NCBI RefSeq assembly: GCF_028993635.1
Contig: NZ_CP118631.1
Coordinates: 4,464,001 to 4,528,000, forward strand
Origin: Mucilaginibacter sp. SJ
GTDB lineage: Bacteria > Bacteroidota > Bacteroidia > Sphingobacteriales > Sphingobacteriaceae
Reading direction: 5' to 3'
Length of the DNA: 64,000 nt
How positions within the stretch are numbered: position 1 is the stretch's first letter; each line of letters begins with the position of its first letter. The position numbers and the translations under genes are program-made. The notes under the pieces are model-generated. The model saw only the letters and a program-made list of their open reading frames with translations, did not search any database and was not told where the DNA came from. This document shows positions 50,750 to 59,222 of the stretch, in pieces.

Positions 50750-53122
50750 TTACGCCGAGCAAGTCACGCAGCCTTCTTCCATTGAGCAGGTTGGACCTGC
50801 CGGAATTTCGTCGGCAACGGCGTCAACAACGGCCGGGATAACCGGATCCATGTTTTTACCGCCCTGGTTTTCAACTGTAAATTTAACCGCTTGCGATGCA
50901 GCTTGTGTACGCAGGTAATACATACCTGTTTTCAAGCCTTTTTTCCATGCGTAGAAGTGCATTGAAGTTAGCTTCGAAGCATTTGGCGAGTTGATGAACA
51001 GGTTCAGTGATTGTGACTGGCAAATGTATGCACCCCTGTCGGCAGCCATATCAATGATGCTGCGCATCTTGATCTCCCAAACAGTTTTGTACAATGCTTT
51101 GATATCAGCAGGAATCTCAGGAATTTCCTGGATTGAACCGTTTGCGCTGATGATCTTATCTTTCATGCTGGTGCTCCACAAACCAAGGTTTACTAAGTCA
51201 CGCAGCAAATATTTGTTTACTACAATGAATTCACCGCTCAATACACGGCGGGTGTAAATGTTTGAAGTATAGGGTTCAAAGCATTCGTTGTTACCTAAAA
51301 TCTGTGATGTTGAAGCAGTTGGCATCGGTGCAACTAATAATGAGTTGCGTACGCCGTGGTTCATTACATCTAAACGCAGGTTTTCCCAATCCCACCTGCC
51401 GCTTTCTGGTTTTACACCCCACAGATCGAACTGGAATTTACCTTGTGACAATGGTGAGCCTTTGAATGTTTCATAAGCGCCATCTTTTATAGCCATATCT
51501 TTTGAAGCTGTCATTGCTGCAAAGTAGATGGTTTCGAAGATCTCGATGTTTAGTTTTTTAGCTTCATCACTTTCAAACGGCATACGCAGTTGAATGAAAG
51601 TATCAGCCAAGCCCTGTACACCTAAACCGATAGGACGGTGACGTAGGTTTGAGTATTCAGCTTCTTTAACCGGGTAGTAGTTGCCATCAATGATCCTGTT
51701 AAGGTTGATAGTTGCCTGGTAAGTTACTTCGTACAGTTTATCATGATCAAAAGCACCATTGTTGATGTAACGTGGTAATGCTAATGAAGCCAGGTTACAA
51801 ACAGCTACCTCGTTTGCATCGGTATACTCGATGATCTCGGTACAAAGGTTTGAGCTTTTAATGGTACCCAGGTTTTGCTGGTTTGATTTACCGTTGGCAG
51901 CATCTTTATATAATAAGTATGGCGTACCGGTTTCAACCTGTGCATCAAGCACTGCAAACCAAAGTTCCTGTGCTTTTACTGTACGACGCTGACGGCCTTC
52001 TTTTTCGTATTTAACGTACAGCTCTTCAAATTCTTTGCCCCAGCAATCGGCTAAGCCCGGTGCTTCGTGCGGGCAAAATAAGCTCCAGTCTTCATTGGCT
52101 TCAACGCGCTGCATGAACAGGTCAGATACCCAAAGGGCGTAGAATAAGTCGCGGGCGCGCATTTCTTCTTTACCGTGGTTTTTACGCAGATCCAAAAATT
52201 CAAAGATATCAGCATGCCATGGCTCTAAGTAAACAGCAAAAGCGCCTTTACGTTTACCACCGCCCTGATCAACATAACGTGCAGTATCATTAAATACACG
52301 CAACATTGGAATGATACCATTGCTTGTACCGTTGGTGCCGCTGATGTATGAACCTGTAGCCCTTACATTGTGGATGCTTAAACCAATACCACCTGCACTT
52401 TGTGAAATTTTGGCAGTTTGTTTCAATGTATCATAGATACCTTCAATGCTGTCATCTTTCATGGTTAACAGGAAACATGATGACATTTGTGGTTTCGGCG
52501 TACCTGCATTAAATAAGGTAGGCGTAGCATGCGTAAACCAGCGCTCGCTCATTAAATGGTAAGTTTTGATAGCGCTTTCAATATCGTGTTTGTGGATACC
52601 CACCGATACACGCATGAATAAATGTTGAGGGCGTTCGGCAATTTTGCCGTCTATCTTTAGCAGGTATGATTTTTCGAGGGTTTTAAAACCGAAGTAATCA
52701 AAACCAAAATCGCGGTCATAAATGATGGTACTGTCAAGCAGCTCGGCATTTTCTTTAATTACCTCATAAACATCATCAGCGATAAGCGAGGCATCTTTAC
52801 CTGTTTTCTTGTCAACATACTCATGCAGGAGGCGCATGGTTTCAGAAAACGATTTGATGGTGTTTTTGTGCAGGTTTGATACCGCGATACGTGAAGCTAA
52901 CAAAGCATAATCAGGATGCTTGGTGGTTAATGAAGCGGCGGTTTCGGCAGCCAGGTTATCCAGCTCGGAGGTGGTTACGCCATCAAATAAACCTTCAATT
53001 ACCTTTTTAGCCACATCAATGGGGTCAACTAATTGAAACCCATAGCACAGTTTTTCAATACGTGCGGTGATCTTGTCAAATTTTACGGATTCTCTTCTTC
53101 CGTCTCTTTTTACTACAAACAT
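50750..53122 (-). CDS. nrdA: Ribonucleoside-diphosphate reductase, alpha subunit (class I)
   Basis: 790 residues. The N-terminal ATP-cone (FVVKRDGRRESVKFDKITARIEKL) is the allosteric activity site. The catalytic barrel has PQMSSCFLLT, LCTEIIEYTDANEVAVCNLASLALP (CxE region) and PMPTASTSQILGNNECFEP. The C-terminus ends in CSMEEGCVTCSA, with the thioredoxin-reducible cysteine pair. It makes deoxyribonucleotides with NrdB. A strong Shine-Dalgarno sequence lies upstream. The gap to nrdB is 186 bp and filled with dispersed repeats. Confidence 0.98.
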   Translation of the reverse strand: MFVVKRDGRRESVKFDKITARIEKLCYGFQLVDPIDVAKKVIEGLFDGVTTSELDNLAAETAASLTTKHPDYALLASRIAVSNLHKNTIKSFSETMRLLHEYVDKKTGKDASLIADDVYEVIKENAELLDSTIIYDRDFGFDYFGFKTLEKSYLLKIDGKIAERPQHLFMRVSVGIHKHDIESAIKTYHLMSERWFTHATPTLFNAGTPKPQMSSCFLLTMKDDSIEGIYDTLKQTAKISQSAGGIGLSIHNVRATGSYISGTNGTSNGIIPMLRVFNDTARYVDQGGGKRKGAFAVYLEPWHADIFEFLDLRKNHGKEEMRARDLFYALWVSDLFMQRVEANEDWSLFCPHEAPGLADCWGKEFEELYVKYEKEGRQRRTVKAQELWFAVLDAQVETGTPYLLYKDAANGKSNQQNLGTIKSSNLCTEIIEYTDANEVAVCNLASLALPRYINNGAFDHDKLYEVTYQATINLNRIIDGNYYPVKEAEYSNLRHRPIGLGVQGLADTFIQLRMPFESDEAKKLNIEIFETIYFAAMTASKDMAIKDGAYETFKGSPLSQGKFQFDLWGVKPESGRWDWENLRLDVMNHGVRNSLLVAPMPTASTSQILGNNECFEPYTSNIYTRRVLSGEFIVVNKYLLRDLVNLGLWSTSMKDKIISANGSIQEIPEIPADIKALYKTVWEIKMRSIIDMAADRGAYICQSQSLNLFINSPNASKLTSMHFYAWKKGLKTGMYYLRTQAASQAVKFTVENQGGKNMDPVIPAVVDAVADEIPAGPTCSMEEGCVTCSA

Positions 53123-53128
53123 TTTGCC

Positions 53129-53136
53129 CCTCCTTT
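53129..53136 (-). promoter_or_regulatory. Strong Shine-Dalgarno sequence before nrdA
   Basis: Minus strand AAAGGAGG, 6 nt before the ATG; unusual in this phylum and in this window. Confidence 0.75.
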
Positions 53137-53204
53137 TGCCCCGTTAAAAGCGAAGCTTTTTTAGTTAATATTATTGTGATTTGATTATTTTCTGAACCTT
53201 GATT

Positions 53205-53308
53205 CTGAACCCTGATTTTCCTGATTTGATGATTTCCTGATGTAATGATCAGACCTAATCTCTGATCTCCAACCTCTAATCTCTTAAATCAACCTCTAAT
53301 CTCTAAAA
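53205..53308. repeat. CCTCTAATCTCT-type repeat between nrdB and nrdA
   Basis: AATCTCTGATCTCCAACCTCTAATCTCT and a second ACCTCTAATCTCTAAAAC unit; the inverse form GAGGTTGGAGATTAG occurs at 37,713 and GATTGGAGATTAG at 8,341. It is a dispersed low-complexity family. Confidence 0.5.
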
Positions 53309-54283
53309 CTAAAAATCATCATCAAGCGAAAAGCTTTTGCTTTCGGCCGATGCGTTCAGTACGCCACTTTTTTGATAATCGCCTACACGCTTTTCAAAAA
53401 AGTTGGTTTTGCCCTGTAACGAGATCATTTCCATGAAATCGAACGGATTGGTTGCGTTATAGAATTTATCGTAACCCAGTTCGCTCAGCCACCTGTCGGC
53501 CACAAACTCAATGTACTGGCTCATCAGTTTGGCATTCATCCCTATCAGATTAACAGGTAATGCCTCGGTTATGAATTCTTTTTCTATCTCTACCGCGTCG
53601 GTAATGATTTTGGTAACCTGTTCCTGCGGTAGTTTGTTTTCAAGCATGCCATATAATAAGCAGGCAAATTCACAGTGCGAGCCTTCATCGCGCGAGATCA
53701 GCTCATTGCTGAAAGTTAACCCCGGCATCAGGCCGCGTTTTTTAAGCCAGAATATGGAGCAAAAGCTGCCTGAAAAGAAGATCCCTTCAACCGCCGCGAA
53801 TGCAACCAAACGCTCGGCAAAGTTGCCATTGTTGATCCATTTCAATGCCCACTCAGCTTTCTTACCAACACATGGTACGGTTTCAATAGCATGGAAAAGG
53901 CGATCTTTCTCGGCGGGATCTTTTACGTAGGTGTCTATCAGCAGGGCATAGGTTTCAGAGTGGATGTTTTCCATCATGATCTGGAAACCATAAAAGCAGC
54001 GTGCCTCGGGCAATTGTACTTCGCTCATGAAGTTTACCGCCAGGTTCTCGTTCACGATACCATCGCTTGCGGCAAAAAAAGCGAGTACATGCGAGATAAA
54101 ATGTTTCTCGCCCGAATTAAGACTTTCCCAATGTTTGATATCGTCTGATAGGTCGATTTCCTCGGCAGTCCAGAAGCTGGCTTCCGCTTTTTTATACATC
54201 TCCCAAATTGCGGGATACTTGATGGGAAGGATAACAAACCGGTCCTTGTTTTCCCGTAGTAATAATTCGTTTTCCAAACTCAT
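53309..54283 (-). CDS. nrdB: Ribonucleoside-diphosphate reductase, beta subunit (class I)
   Basis: 324 residues, a ferritin-like fold. Metal ligands and radical site are visible: SGEKHFISHVLAFFAASDG, and MMENIHSETYALL with the Glu-x-x-His-x-x-x-Tyr spacing of the class I radical tyrosine. The second metal helix is RDEGSHCEFACLLY. The C-terminal tail ESKSFSLDDDF docks to NrdA. The gene has a TAACTTTG -7 box far upstream, implying a leader of about 200 nt. Confidence 0.97.
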   Translation of the reverse strand: MSLENELLLRENKDRFVILPIKYPAIWEMYKKAEASFWTAEEIDLSDDIKHWESLNSGEKHFISHVLAFFAASDGIVNENLAVNFMSEVQLPEARCFYGFQIMMENIHSETYALLIDTYVKDPAEKDRLFHAIETVPCVGKKAEWALKWINNGNFAERLVAFAAVEGIFFSGSFCSIFWLKKRGLMPGLTFSNELISRDEGSHCEFACLLYGMLENKLPQEQVTKIITDAVEIEKEFITEALPVNLIGMNAKLMSQYIEFVADRWLSELGYDKFYNATNPFDFMEMISLQGKTNFFEKRVGDYQKSGVLNASAESKSFSLDDDF

Positions 54284-54490
54284 TGGTGTCTACTTTATTA
54301 GTTTCTTTCTTCAATCAGGTATTCAGACACGAAAGCAAGCCCTACTTTTCAATAAAGCTTTAAATTTTGATGCCTTCGGATTTATTCCTTAGCAACTGTA
54401 TTGTGTAACTTTCTGACAGCCAGTTATTTAATTAGAAGTTGACGAGTGCGTCCGGCTGCCGGCTGAATGCCTTTTTATTACCTTGCTGAG

Positions 54491-54498
54491 CAAAGTTA
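54491..54498 (-). promoter_or_regulatory. -7 box TAACTTTG of nrdB
   Basis: A perfect TAnnTTTG match on the minus strand, 208 bp before the nrdB start. No convincing -33 element is seen. Confidence 0.55.
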
Positions 54499-54547
54499 AT
54501 GTTTGAGTTGTGTAGTTGTGAATGATAGTTTTTCACAAACCCCCGAG

Positions 54548-54556
54548 TTATCCACA
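54548..54556 (+). promoter_or_regulatory. DnaA box TTATCCACA upstream of nrdB
   Basis: An exact consensus DnaA box, 50 bp upstream of the predicted nrdB -7 box. DnaA controls nrd transcription in other bacteria; here it is inferred from position only. Confidence 0.5.
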
Positions 54557-54793
54557 CTTTATCGGCACTTGTTATATTGATGAAAAATTAATGGACTTGA
54601 AAACAGCTGATTAAAAATTTGATTGAAATTTACAGGCCTTTATACTTGCGGATTACGATAATTTAACATTATAAATTACTTGACTTAACACCGACAATTA
54701 TTGCCAATAATGAAATGCTTTTGCTTGCAGCAGGTATCAATATTTAAATGCGAAATTAAAAGGTCTCTGCAGGTCGGTATGTGGAAAACAATT

Positions 54794-54822
54794 ACGCCCG
54801 TTAATCATGAACCAACGGGCGT
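54794..54822 (-). terminator. Terminator of msrB
   Basis: ACGCCCGTT/AACGGGCGT arms with an 11-nt loop, about 20 bp after the msrB stop; the T-run is weak (AATTGTTTT). Confidence 0.6.
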
Positions 54823-54842
54823 ATTCCTGAAAGTTTTACGAA

Positions 54843-55214
54843 TTATTTTGCTTCCTCAACCGGAACAAATTTCATCGATACTGAATTTACACAATGGCGG
54901 GTGTTTTTAGCGGTCATGTACTCGCCCTCAAACACGTGGCCCAGGTGAGCGCCGCAATTTGCACACAGGATCTCTACCCTGCGGCCATCAGCGTCTACTT
55001 CGCGGCGAACAGCTCCTTCAATCTCATCGTCAAAACTCGGCCAGCCGCAAAACGACTCAAACTTATCTTCCGATCGATACAGCGGCGCATCACAGCGTTT
55101 GCAAACGTATAAACCTTGCGCCTTATTGTTCAGTAACGAGCCGGTGAACGGCCTTTCGGTACCTTTGTATAATATTACCCTTTCTTCTTCGGGCGTTAAT
55201 TGATTGTACTCCAT
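54843..55214 (-). CDS. msrB: Peptide-methionine (R)-S-oxide reductase
   Basis: 123 residues, cytoplasmic (no signal peptide). Zinc cysteine pairs CKRC and CANC, the substrate motif FCGWPSFDD, GAHLGHVFEGE and the catalytic cysteine in RHCVNSVSMKF are all present. It repairs methionine-R-sulfoxide using thioredoxin. Single gene with its own terminator. Confidence 0.97.
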   Translation of the reverse strand: MEYNQLTPEEERVILYKGTERPFTGSLLNNKAQGLYVCKRCDAPLYRSEDKFESFCGWPSFDDEIEGAVRREVDADGRRVEILCANCGAHLGHVFEGEYMTAKNTRHCVNSVSMKFVPVEEAK

Positions 55215-55445
55215 ATTTTTTTGTTGGGATTACACAGATTTTTGATGATCTCAGCGATTGGGAAACTCCATCCGGTGTTTTGACCTATCATAAAGATACG
55301 ACAATTTAGACCGATATAGTGTTTTGCAGGCTGATGTTTACACTGGTTTGACGGGATTTTAGATGTGCAGATGTGCAGATTTCGGATGTGCAGATTGCTG
55401 AAAACATGTAGCTACAAGGGGCAACTGAAAGCCTGCGGCAGAGGT

Positions 55446-55988
55446 TTAATATCCCGCATCCAGTTTTTTTAACAGATCGAGCCCTTTATCCCATTCGCCA
55501 TAACCTGCTGATACATTGATATGGCCTGCATCACCCATACTAACTATCTCACTTCCCCAACTTTTTGCAAATAACAGGGCTCGTTCCGGGCTTACGTAGA
55601 AATCATTGTTACTAACCACCGTTATTGATTTGAATAGCAGTTTGCCTGATGGCATCGGCGTAAAGCCACTTGTGCCGGTTGGATAGCTATCCGCTTCGGT
55701 ATCGCTCGGTGCAACCAGTAATGCACCCTTTATTGCAATGTTATATTGTTTTGCCCACGAGGCTATGGCAGCACAAGCCAGGCTATGACCAACTAAGATT
55801 ACGTTTTCCGGATCATAGCGGTTTACATAATCATTTATAGTTTTTATCCAATCGCTGCAAACCGGGGTTTCCCAATCCTGTTGTTCAATACGGGTAAAAT
55901 TGAACTGCTTTTCCCAAATACTTTGCCAGTGTTGTGAACCTGAATTGCCCAATCCCGGGTGTATAAGAATATCAGCGTTGAAAACCAT
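55446..55988 (-). CDS. RBBP9/YdeN-type serine hydrolase
   Basis: 180 residues, cytoplasmic. The nucleophile motif GHSLAC (after NVILVGH), the acid region VVSNNDFYVSPERA and His in GDAGHIN form the triad of the small RBBP9/YdeN alpha/beta hydrolase family. ILIHPGLGNSGSQHWQSIWE near the N-terminus is the family's oxyanion loop. Substrate unknown. Confidence 0.9.
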   Translation of the reverse strand: MVFNADILIHPGLGNSGSQHWQSIWEKQFNFTRIEQQDWETPVCSDWIKTINDYVNRYDPENVILVGHSLACAAIASWAKQYNIAIKGALLVAPSDTEADSYPTGTSGFTPMPSGKLLFKSITVVSNNDFYVSPERALLFAKSWGSEIVSMGDAGHINVSAGYGEWDKGLDLLKKLDAGY

Positions 55989-56052
55989 AGTTTCGGTAAG
56001 ATGTTAAATAACCTAATAAATGAAAGCTCAATATAGGGATTTTAACCCTCGG

Positions 56053-56517
56053 TCATGAGTTTGAACTACCTTCAGCCACCTGTTTAATCACTTTATTCCT
56101 CTTTACCAACAATTGTGTCATGTAGCTTGAGAGGAACAGAAAGTTTACCGCTTCTCCCAATATTCCACCCGGCGATTCGAACGTGAAAATATCCCGCATC
56201 ATGGTTTGGTTAAGGATAGGATAAAAATAATGCTCATGCGTAAAGTTTTTGAAAGCACCCTCAACCTGGATATCGGTAAAGTAATTTGGATATTCCATTT
56301 CGGTGATCTTTGAGGTAAGGTTTTGCCATATGCCGAAATGCTTTGCCCGCCAGGTAACAGTTTCGCCGAGTTCAATCAAGCCGGTTGTACGCCCGGCAAT
56401 AGCTCGTTCGCCAGTATGTTTTGTTGACTCTACATGTACATCAATGTTACGGGCAATGTCAAACACTTTTTCAACAGGCGCATTAATATGGGTAGCAAGC
56501 AGAATTTGTGATGGCAT
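56053..56517 (-). CDS. SRPBCC (START-like) ligand-binding protein
   Basis: 154 residues. The N-terminal strand-helix ILLATHINAPVEKVFDIARNIDVHV and the later EMEYPNYFTDIQVEGAFKNFTHEHYFYP, MRDIFTFESPGGILGEAVN are typical of the cyclase/dehydrase-like SRPBCC fold. It binds a small hydrophobic ligand; role unknown. Upstream lies a GGATTACA-type repeat tract. Confidence 0.82.
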   Translation of the reverse strand: MPSQILLATHINAPVEKVFDIARNIDVHVESTKHTGERAIAGRTTGLIELGETVTWRAKHFGIWQNLTSKITEMEYPNYFTDIQVEGAFKNFTHEHYFYPILNQTMMRDIFTFESPGGILGEAVNFLFLSSYMTQLLVKRNKVIKQVAEGSSNS

Positions 56518-56690
56518 TTTTTGTTGGGATTACATTGATTGATTTATGATTACAACGATTTTTTGATTACAAAGGGTAAGCTGATTTTCTTATTTTGATT
56601 TGGTAAAAGGCTATAACCAAATCAAAATAATCAATCTAATCTTGAAATCGGTGTAATCATTCTAAAAATCGGTGTAATCCCAATAAAAAA
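56518..56690. repeat. GTGTAATC/GATTACA repeat tract
   Basis: Units such as GGGATTACATTGATTG, GATTACAACGAT, AATCGGTGTAATCATTC and ATCGGTGTAATCCCAATA occur in both orientations. A further copy, TTTGTTGGGATTACACAG, lies at 55,219-55,240 upstream of msrB. Confidence 0.5.
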
Positions 56691-58127
56691 TTAAAACTCC
56701 GCGTTCTTAGGGAACCTTGGGAAAGGGATCACATCGCGGATGTTGCCCATGCCGGTAACAAACAGCACCAAACGCTCAAAGCCTAAACCAAAGCCGGCAT
56801 GCGGACAAGAGCCGAAACGGCGGGTATCCAAATACCACCAAAGTTCCTCTGTAGGGATGCCCATTTCGTTCATGCGTTGTTCTAACTTATCTAAACGCTC
56901 CTCGCGCTGTGAGCCGCCAACGATTTCGCCAATACCGGGGAACAGGATGTCCATGGCGCGTACGGTTTTGCCGTCGTCGTTCTGTCGCATGTAAAACGCT
57001 TTGATCTCTTTCGGGTAATCGGTCAGGATCACCGGTTTTTTGAAATGCTTTTCAACCAGGTAACGCTCATGTTCACTTTGCAGGTCGGTTCCCCAGCCTT
57101 CAACAGGGTAAACAAACTTTTTCTTTTTGTTTGGTGTCGATTCTTTCAGAATGTCAATCGCCTCGGTATAGGTTAGGCGCTCGAAATCGTTATTTAAGCA
57201 AAACTGCAGTTTTTCCAGCAGCGTCATTTCTGAGCGTTCATTTTGCGGTTTGGTTTTTTCCTCTTCAGTTAGCCGCTGGGTTAAAAATTCAATATCATCG
57301 GCATTTTTATCCAAAGTGTACTTGATCACGTATTTCAGCATGTCCTCGGCAAGGTCCATGTTATCAACCAGATCGTTAAACGCTACTTCCGGCTCAATCA
57401 TCCAAAACTCGGCCAGGTGACGTGTAGTGTTTGAATTTTCGGCACGGAAAGTTGGGCCGAATGTATAAATATCACTCAGGGCCATAGCACCAAGCTCACC
57501 TTCCAGCTGGCCGGATACAGTTAAGTTAGTAGCGCGACCAAAAAAGTCCTGTTTAAAGTCAATCTCGCCTGTTTCGGTTTTCGGAATGTTATCCAAATCG
57601 AAGTTGGTAACGTGGAATGTTTCGCCAGCACCTTCGGCATCTGAAGCGGTAATTACGGGTGTATGCAGGTAAACGAAGCCCCTCTCCTGGAAAAACAGGT
57701 GTACAGCAAATGCCAGACTGTTACGTACCCTGAAAATAGCGCCGAATGTACTGGTACGGAAACGCAGGTGAGCATTCTCCCGCAAAAATTCAAGGCTATG
57801 CTTTTTAGGCTGGATAGGATATTTTTCGGGATCGCTGTCGCCTAAAATTTCAATCTCGGTCGCTACAACTTCAACTGTTTGGCCTTTACCTAAAGATGCG
57901 ATCAGTTTACCTTGAACACTAAGTGCCGCGCCAACGGTGATGCGCTTAAGCAAAGCTGGGTCGGTATTTTCAAAGTCGACAACTACCTGGATATTATTAT
58001 TAGTTGAGCCATCATTCAAAGCAATAAAACGATTTGAACGGAATGCACGCACCCATCCTTTAACTGTTACATCAATTTCGGTTTGCTGGCTTTGCAGCAA
58101 TGCTTTGATCTTGGTTCGCTGACTCAT
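56691..58127 (-). CDS. asnS: Asparagine--tRNA ligase
   Basis: 478 residues, full-length class II synthetase. The N-terminal OB fold (VKGWVRAFRSNRFIALNDGS) is followed by motif 2 (FGPTFRAENSNTTRHLAEFWMIEPE) and motif 3 (FGLGFERLVLFVTGMGNIRDVIPFPR). FMVE-type residues for Asn recognition follow the family. It charges tRNA-Asn. A -7 box (TATTTTTG, 58,179-58,186) lies 52 bp before the start. Confidence 0.98.
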   Translation of the reverse strand: MSQRTKIKALLQSQQTEIDVTVKGWVRAFRSNRFIALNDGSTNNNIQVVVDFENTDPALLKRITVGAALSVQGKLIASLGKGQTVEVVATEIEILGDSDPEKYPIQPKKHSLEFLRENAHLRFRTSTFGAIFRVRNSLAFAVHLFFQERGFVYLHTPVITASDAEGAGETFHVTNFDLDNIPKTETGEIDFKQDFFGRATNLTVSGQLEGELGAMALSDIYTFGPTFRAENSNTTRHLAEFWMIEPEVAFNDLVDNMDLAEDMLKYVIKYTLDKNADDIEFLTQRLTEEEKTKPQNERSEMTLLEKLQFCLNNDFERLTYTEAIDILKESTPNKKKKFVYPVEGWGTDLQSEHERYLVEKHFKKPVILTDYPKEIKAFYMRQNDDGKTVRAMDILFPGIGEIVGGSQREERLDKLEQRMNEMGIPTEELWWYLDTRRFGSCPHAGFGLGFERLVLFVTGMGNIRDVIPFPRFPKNAEF

Positions 58128-58178
58128 AAATTGTAATTCTGTATAAACTTGTATAAAAGTGTATAATTTTTAGAGTCG

Positions 58179-58186
58179 CAAAAATA
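58179..58186 (-). promoter_or_regulatory. -7 box TATTTTTG of asnS
   Basis: A perfect TAnnTTTG match on the minus strand, 52 bp before the ATG. Confidence 0.6.
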
Positions 58187-58296
58187 CAATTAATTATGAA
58201 AGCGTACTTTGAAACATGAGCTAAAAAACATCAGCCGGTTAATAGGGAAAGATAGGAGAAAGGGTGGAAGTGGAAAATGGAAGCCGTGATTAAAAG

Positions 58297-58323
58297 GGCC
58301 GGGAACCTAAAGTGTTCCCGGCC
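58297..58323 (-). terminator. Terminator of the DTIIM-repeat lipoprotein gene
   Basis: 10-bp perfect arms GGCCGGGAAC/GTTCCCGGCC, 7-nt loop, then CTTTT on the minus strand. Confidence 0.8.
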
Positions 58324-58339
58324 ATCTCTTTTTTCAAAC

Positions 58340-58558
58340 CTACTTGCCTGATACCATAATAATGGTGTCTTGGCGGTTTACGCTCGGTGCCGACTGGCCG
58401 TTAATCATAATAATTGTGTCTTTGGTTTTATTCAATGACTGGTTAAGGATACTTTTTTTAGTACTCACACCATCTTGTTTTGGTGCTACGCCAGTTTTTT
58501 GGCAACCCACAAGTAATATGAATGATACTGAGGCGATTAGTAAAAGAACTTTTTTCAT
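58340..58558 (-). CDS. Small lipoprotein with a DTIIM repeat
   Basis: 72 residues. The lipobox LVGC puts the lipidated Cys at about residue 19. The C-terminal third contains two copies of a nonapeptide-like unit (KDTIIMING and QDTIIMVSG) separated by QSAPSVNR. No known domain. A TAAATTTG box lies only 5 bp upstream of the start, suggesting an almost leaderless transcript. Confidence 0.6.
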   Translation of the reverse strand: MKKVLLLIASVSFILLVGCQKTGVAPKQDGVSTKKSILNQSLNKTKDTIIMINGQSAPSVNRQDTIIMVSGK

Positions 58559-58617
58559 AAAACAAATTTACAACTAATACGAATGATAATTAGCCTTAGT
58601 TACAATTAATGTAAAAG

Positions 58618-59109
58618 TTAATATTTGAGTTTAGCTTTAAACTTGCCCTCGCTAAAAGTAACCTTGTCCGGGTGGCTTTCGATTTGGCTATCAATTACTT
58701 TCAGAAACCTGAGCTCAAAATATCCCTGCAGTATTTTATCGGCCTGGTTGTATGAAATTATAGTTACCGAACTAAGATGGCTTGGGTCGGGTTTGTATCC
58801 GGCTAACAGCGAGCCGTTTTTTGTAATGCGGTAATAGTTTTCGTTTGCTTTGAGGGTATAATACCCAACGCCATCAAACACGATTTTAAAACCCACCTGC
58901 TCTTCTTCGCCTTCAATGGTACTTTTTGCTGATACGGTAATGGTATCACCCATTATATTTGAACCGGAAGGGTTAGCCTCCCATTTGATGCTGTTTTTTT
59001 GCGCAAGCATAAAATCAGGTATCACCGGAAAATTACAGCAGTCTTTTTTTTTGCAGGCTGAAAAAAGCAGGGCCACGGCTATTGCTAACATAAACCGGTG
59101 ATATTTCAT
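58618..59109 (-). CDS. Lipoprotein of unknown function
   Basis: 163 residues. Lipobox LFSAC at about residue 19, followed by KKKDCC. The mature part is a beta-rich domain: SIKWEANPSGSNIMGDTITVSAKS, then FKIVFDGVGYYTL, and at the end YFELRFLK…KVTFSEGKFKAKL. The arrangement resembles DUF6252-type Bacteroidota lipoproteins, tentatively. It lies 59 bp upstream of the DTIIM lipoprotein, on the same strand. Confidence 0.65.
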   Translation of the reverse strand: MKYHRFMLAIAVALLFSACKKKDCCNFPVIPDFMLAQKNSIKWEANPSGSNIMGDTITVSAKSTIEGEEEQVGFKIVFDGVGYYTLKANENYYRITKNGSLLAGYKPDPSHLSSVTIISYNQADKILQGYFELRFLKVIDSQIESHPDKVTFSEGKFKAKLKY

Positions 59110-59190
59110 TGCTTTACTGATGACAGGTTAATAAATTGTACAGGAAATATAAAGATATTTAAAAGTAAGGCATATTATACAGGCTTTCAG

Positions 59191-59198
59191 TAAGTTTG
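59191..59198 (+). promoter_or_regulatory. -7 box TAAGTTTG of the EamA transporter gene
   Basis: A perfect TAnnTTTG match, 24 bp before the ATG at 59,223. Confidence 0.6.
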
Positions 59199-59222
59199 CC
59201 GCTCATATAATTCTACCGTGCT

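Larger units (their letters stand above)
54284..54842. other. Leader and upstream region of nrdB
   Basis: It contains the predicted 200-nt nrdB leader (54,284-54,485), the -7 box, a DnaA box and, at its right end, the msrB terminator. The leader holds a compact CCGGC/GCCGG pair near its 5' end. No ORF is convincing. Confidence 0.55.

Noticed and set aside
54300..54490. Cobalamin riboswitch in the nrdB leader
   Set aside because: No B12-box-like sequence or matching core helices could be found; only a long leader can be supported.
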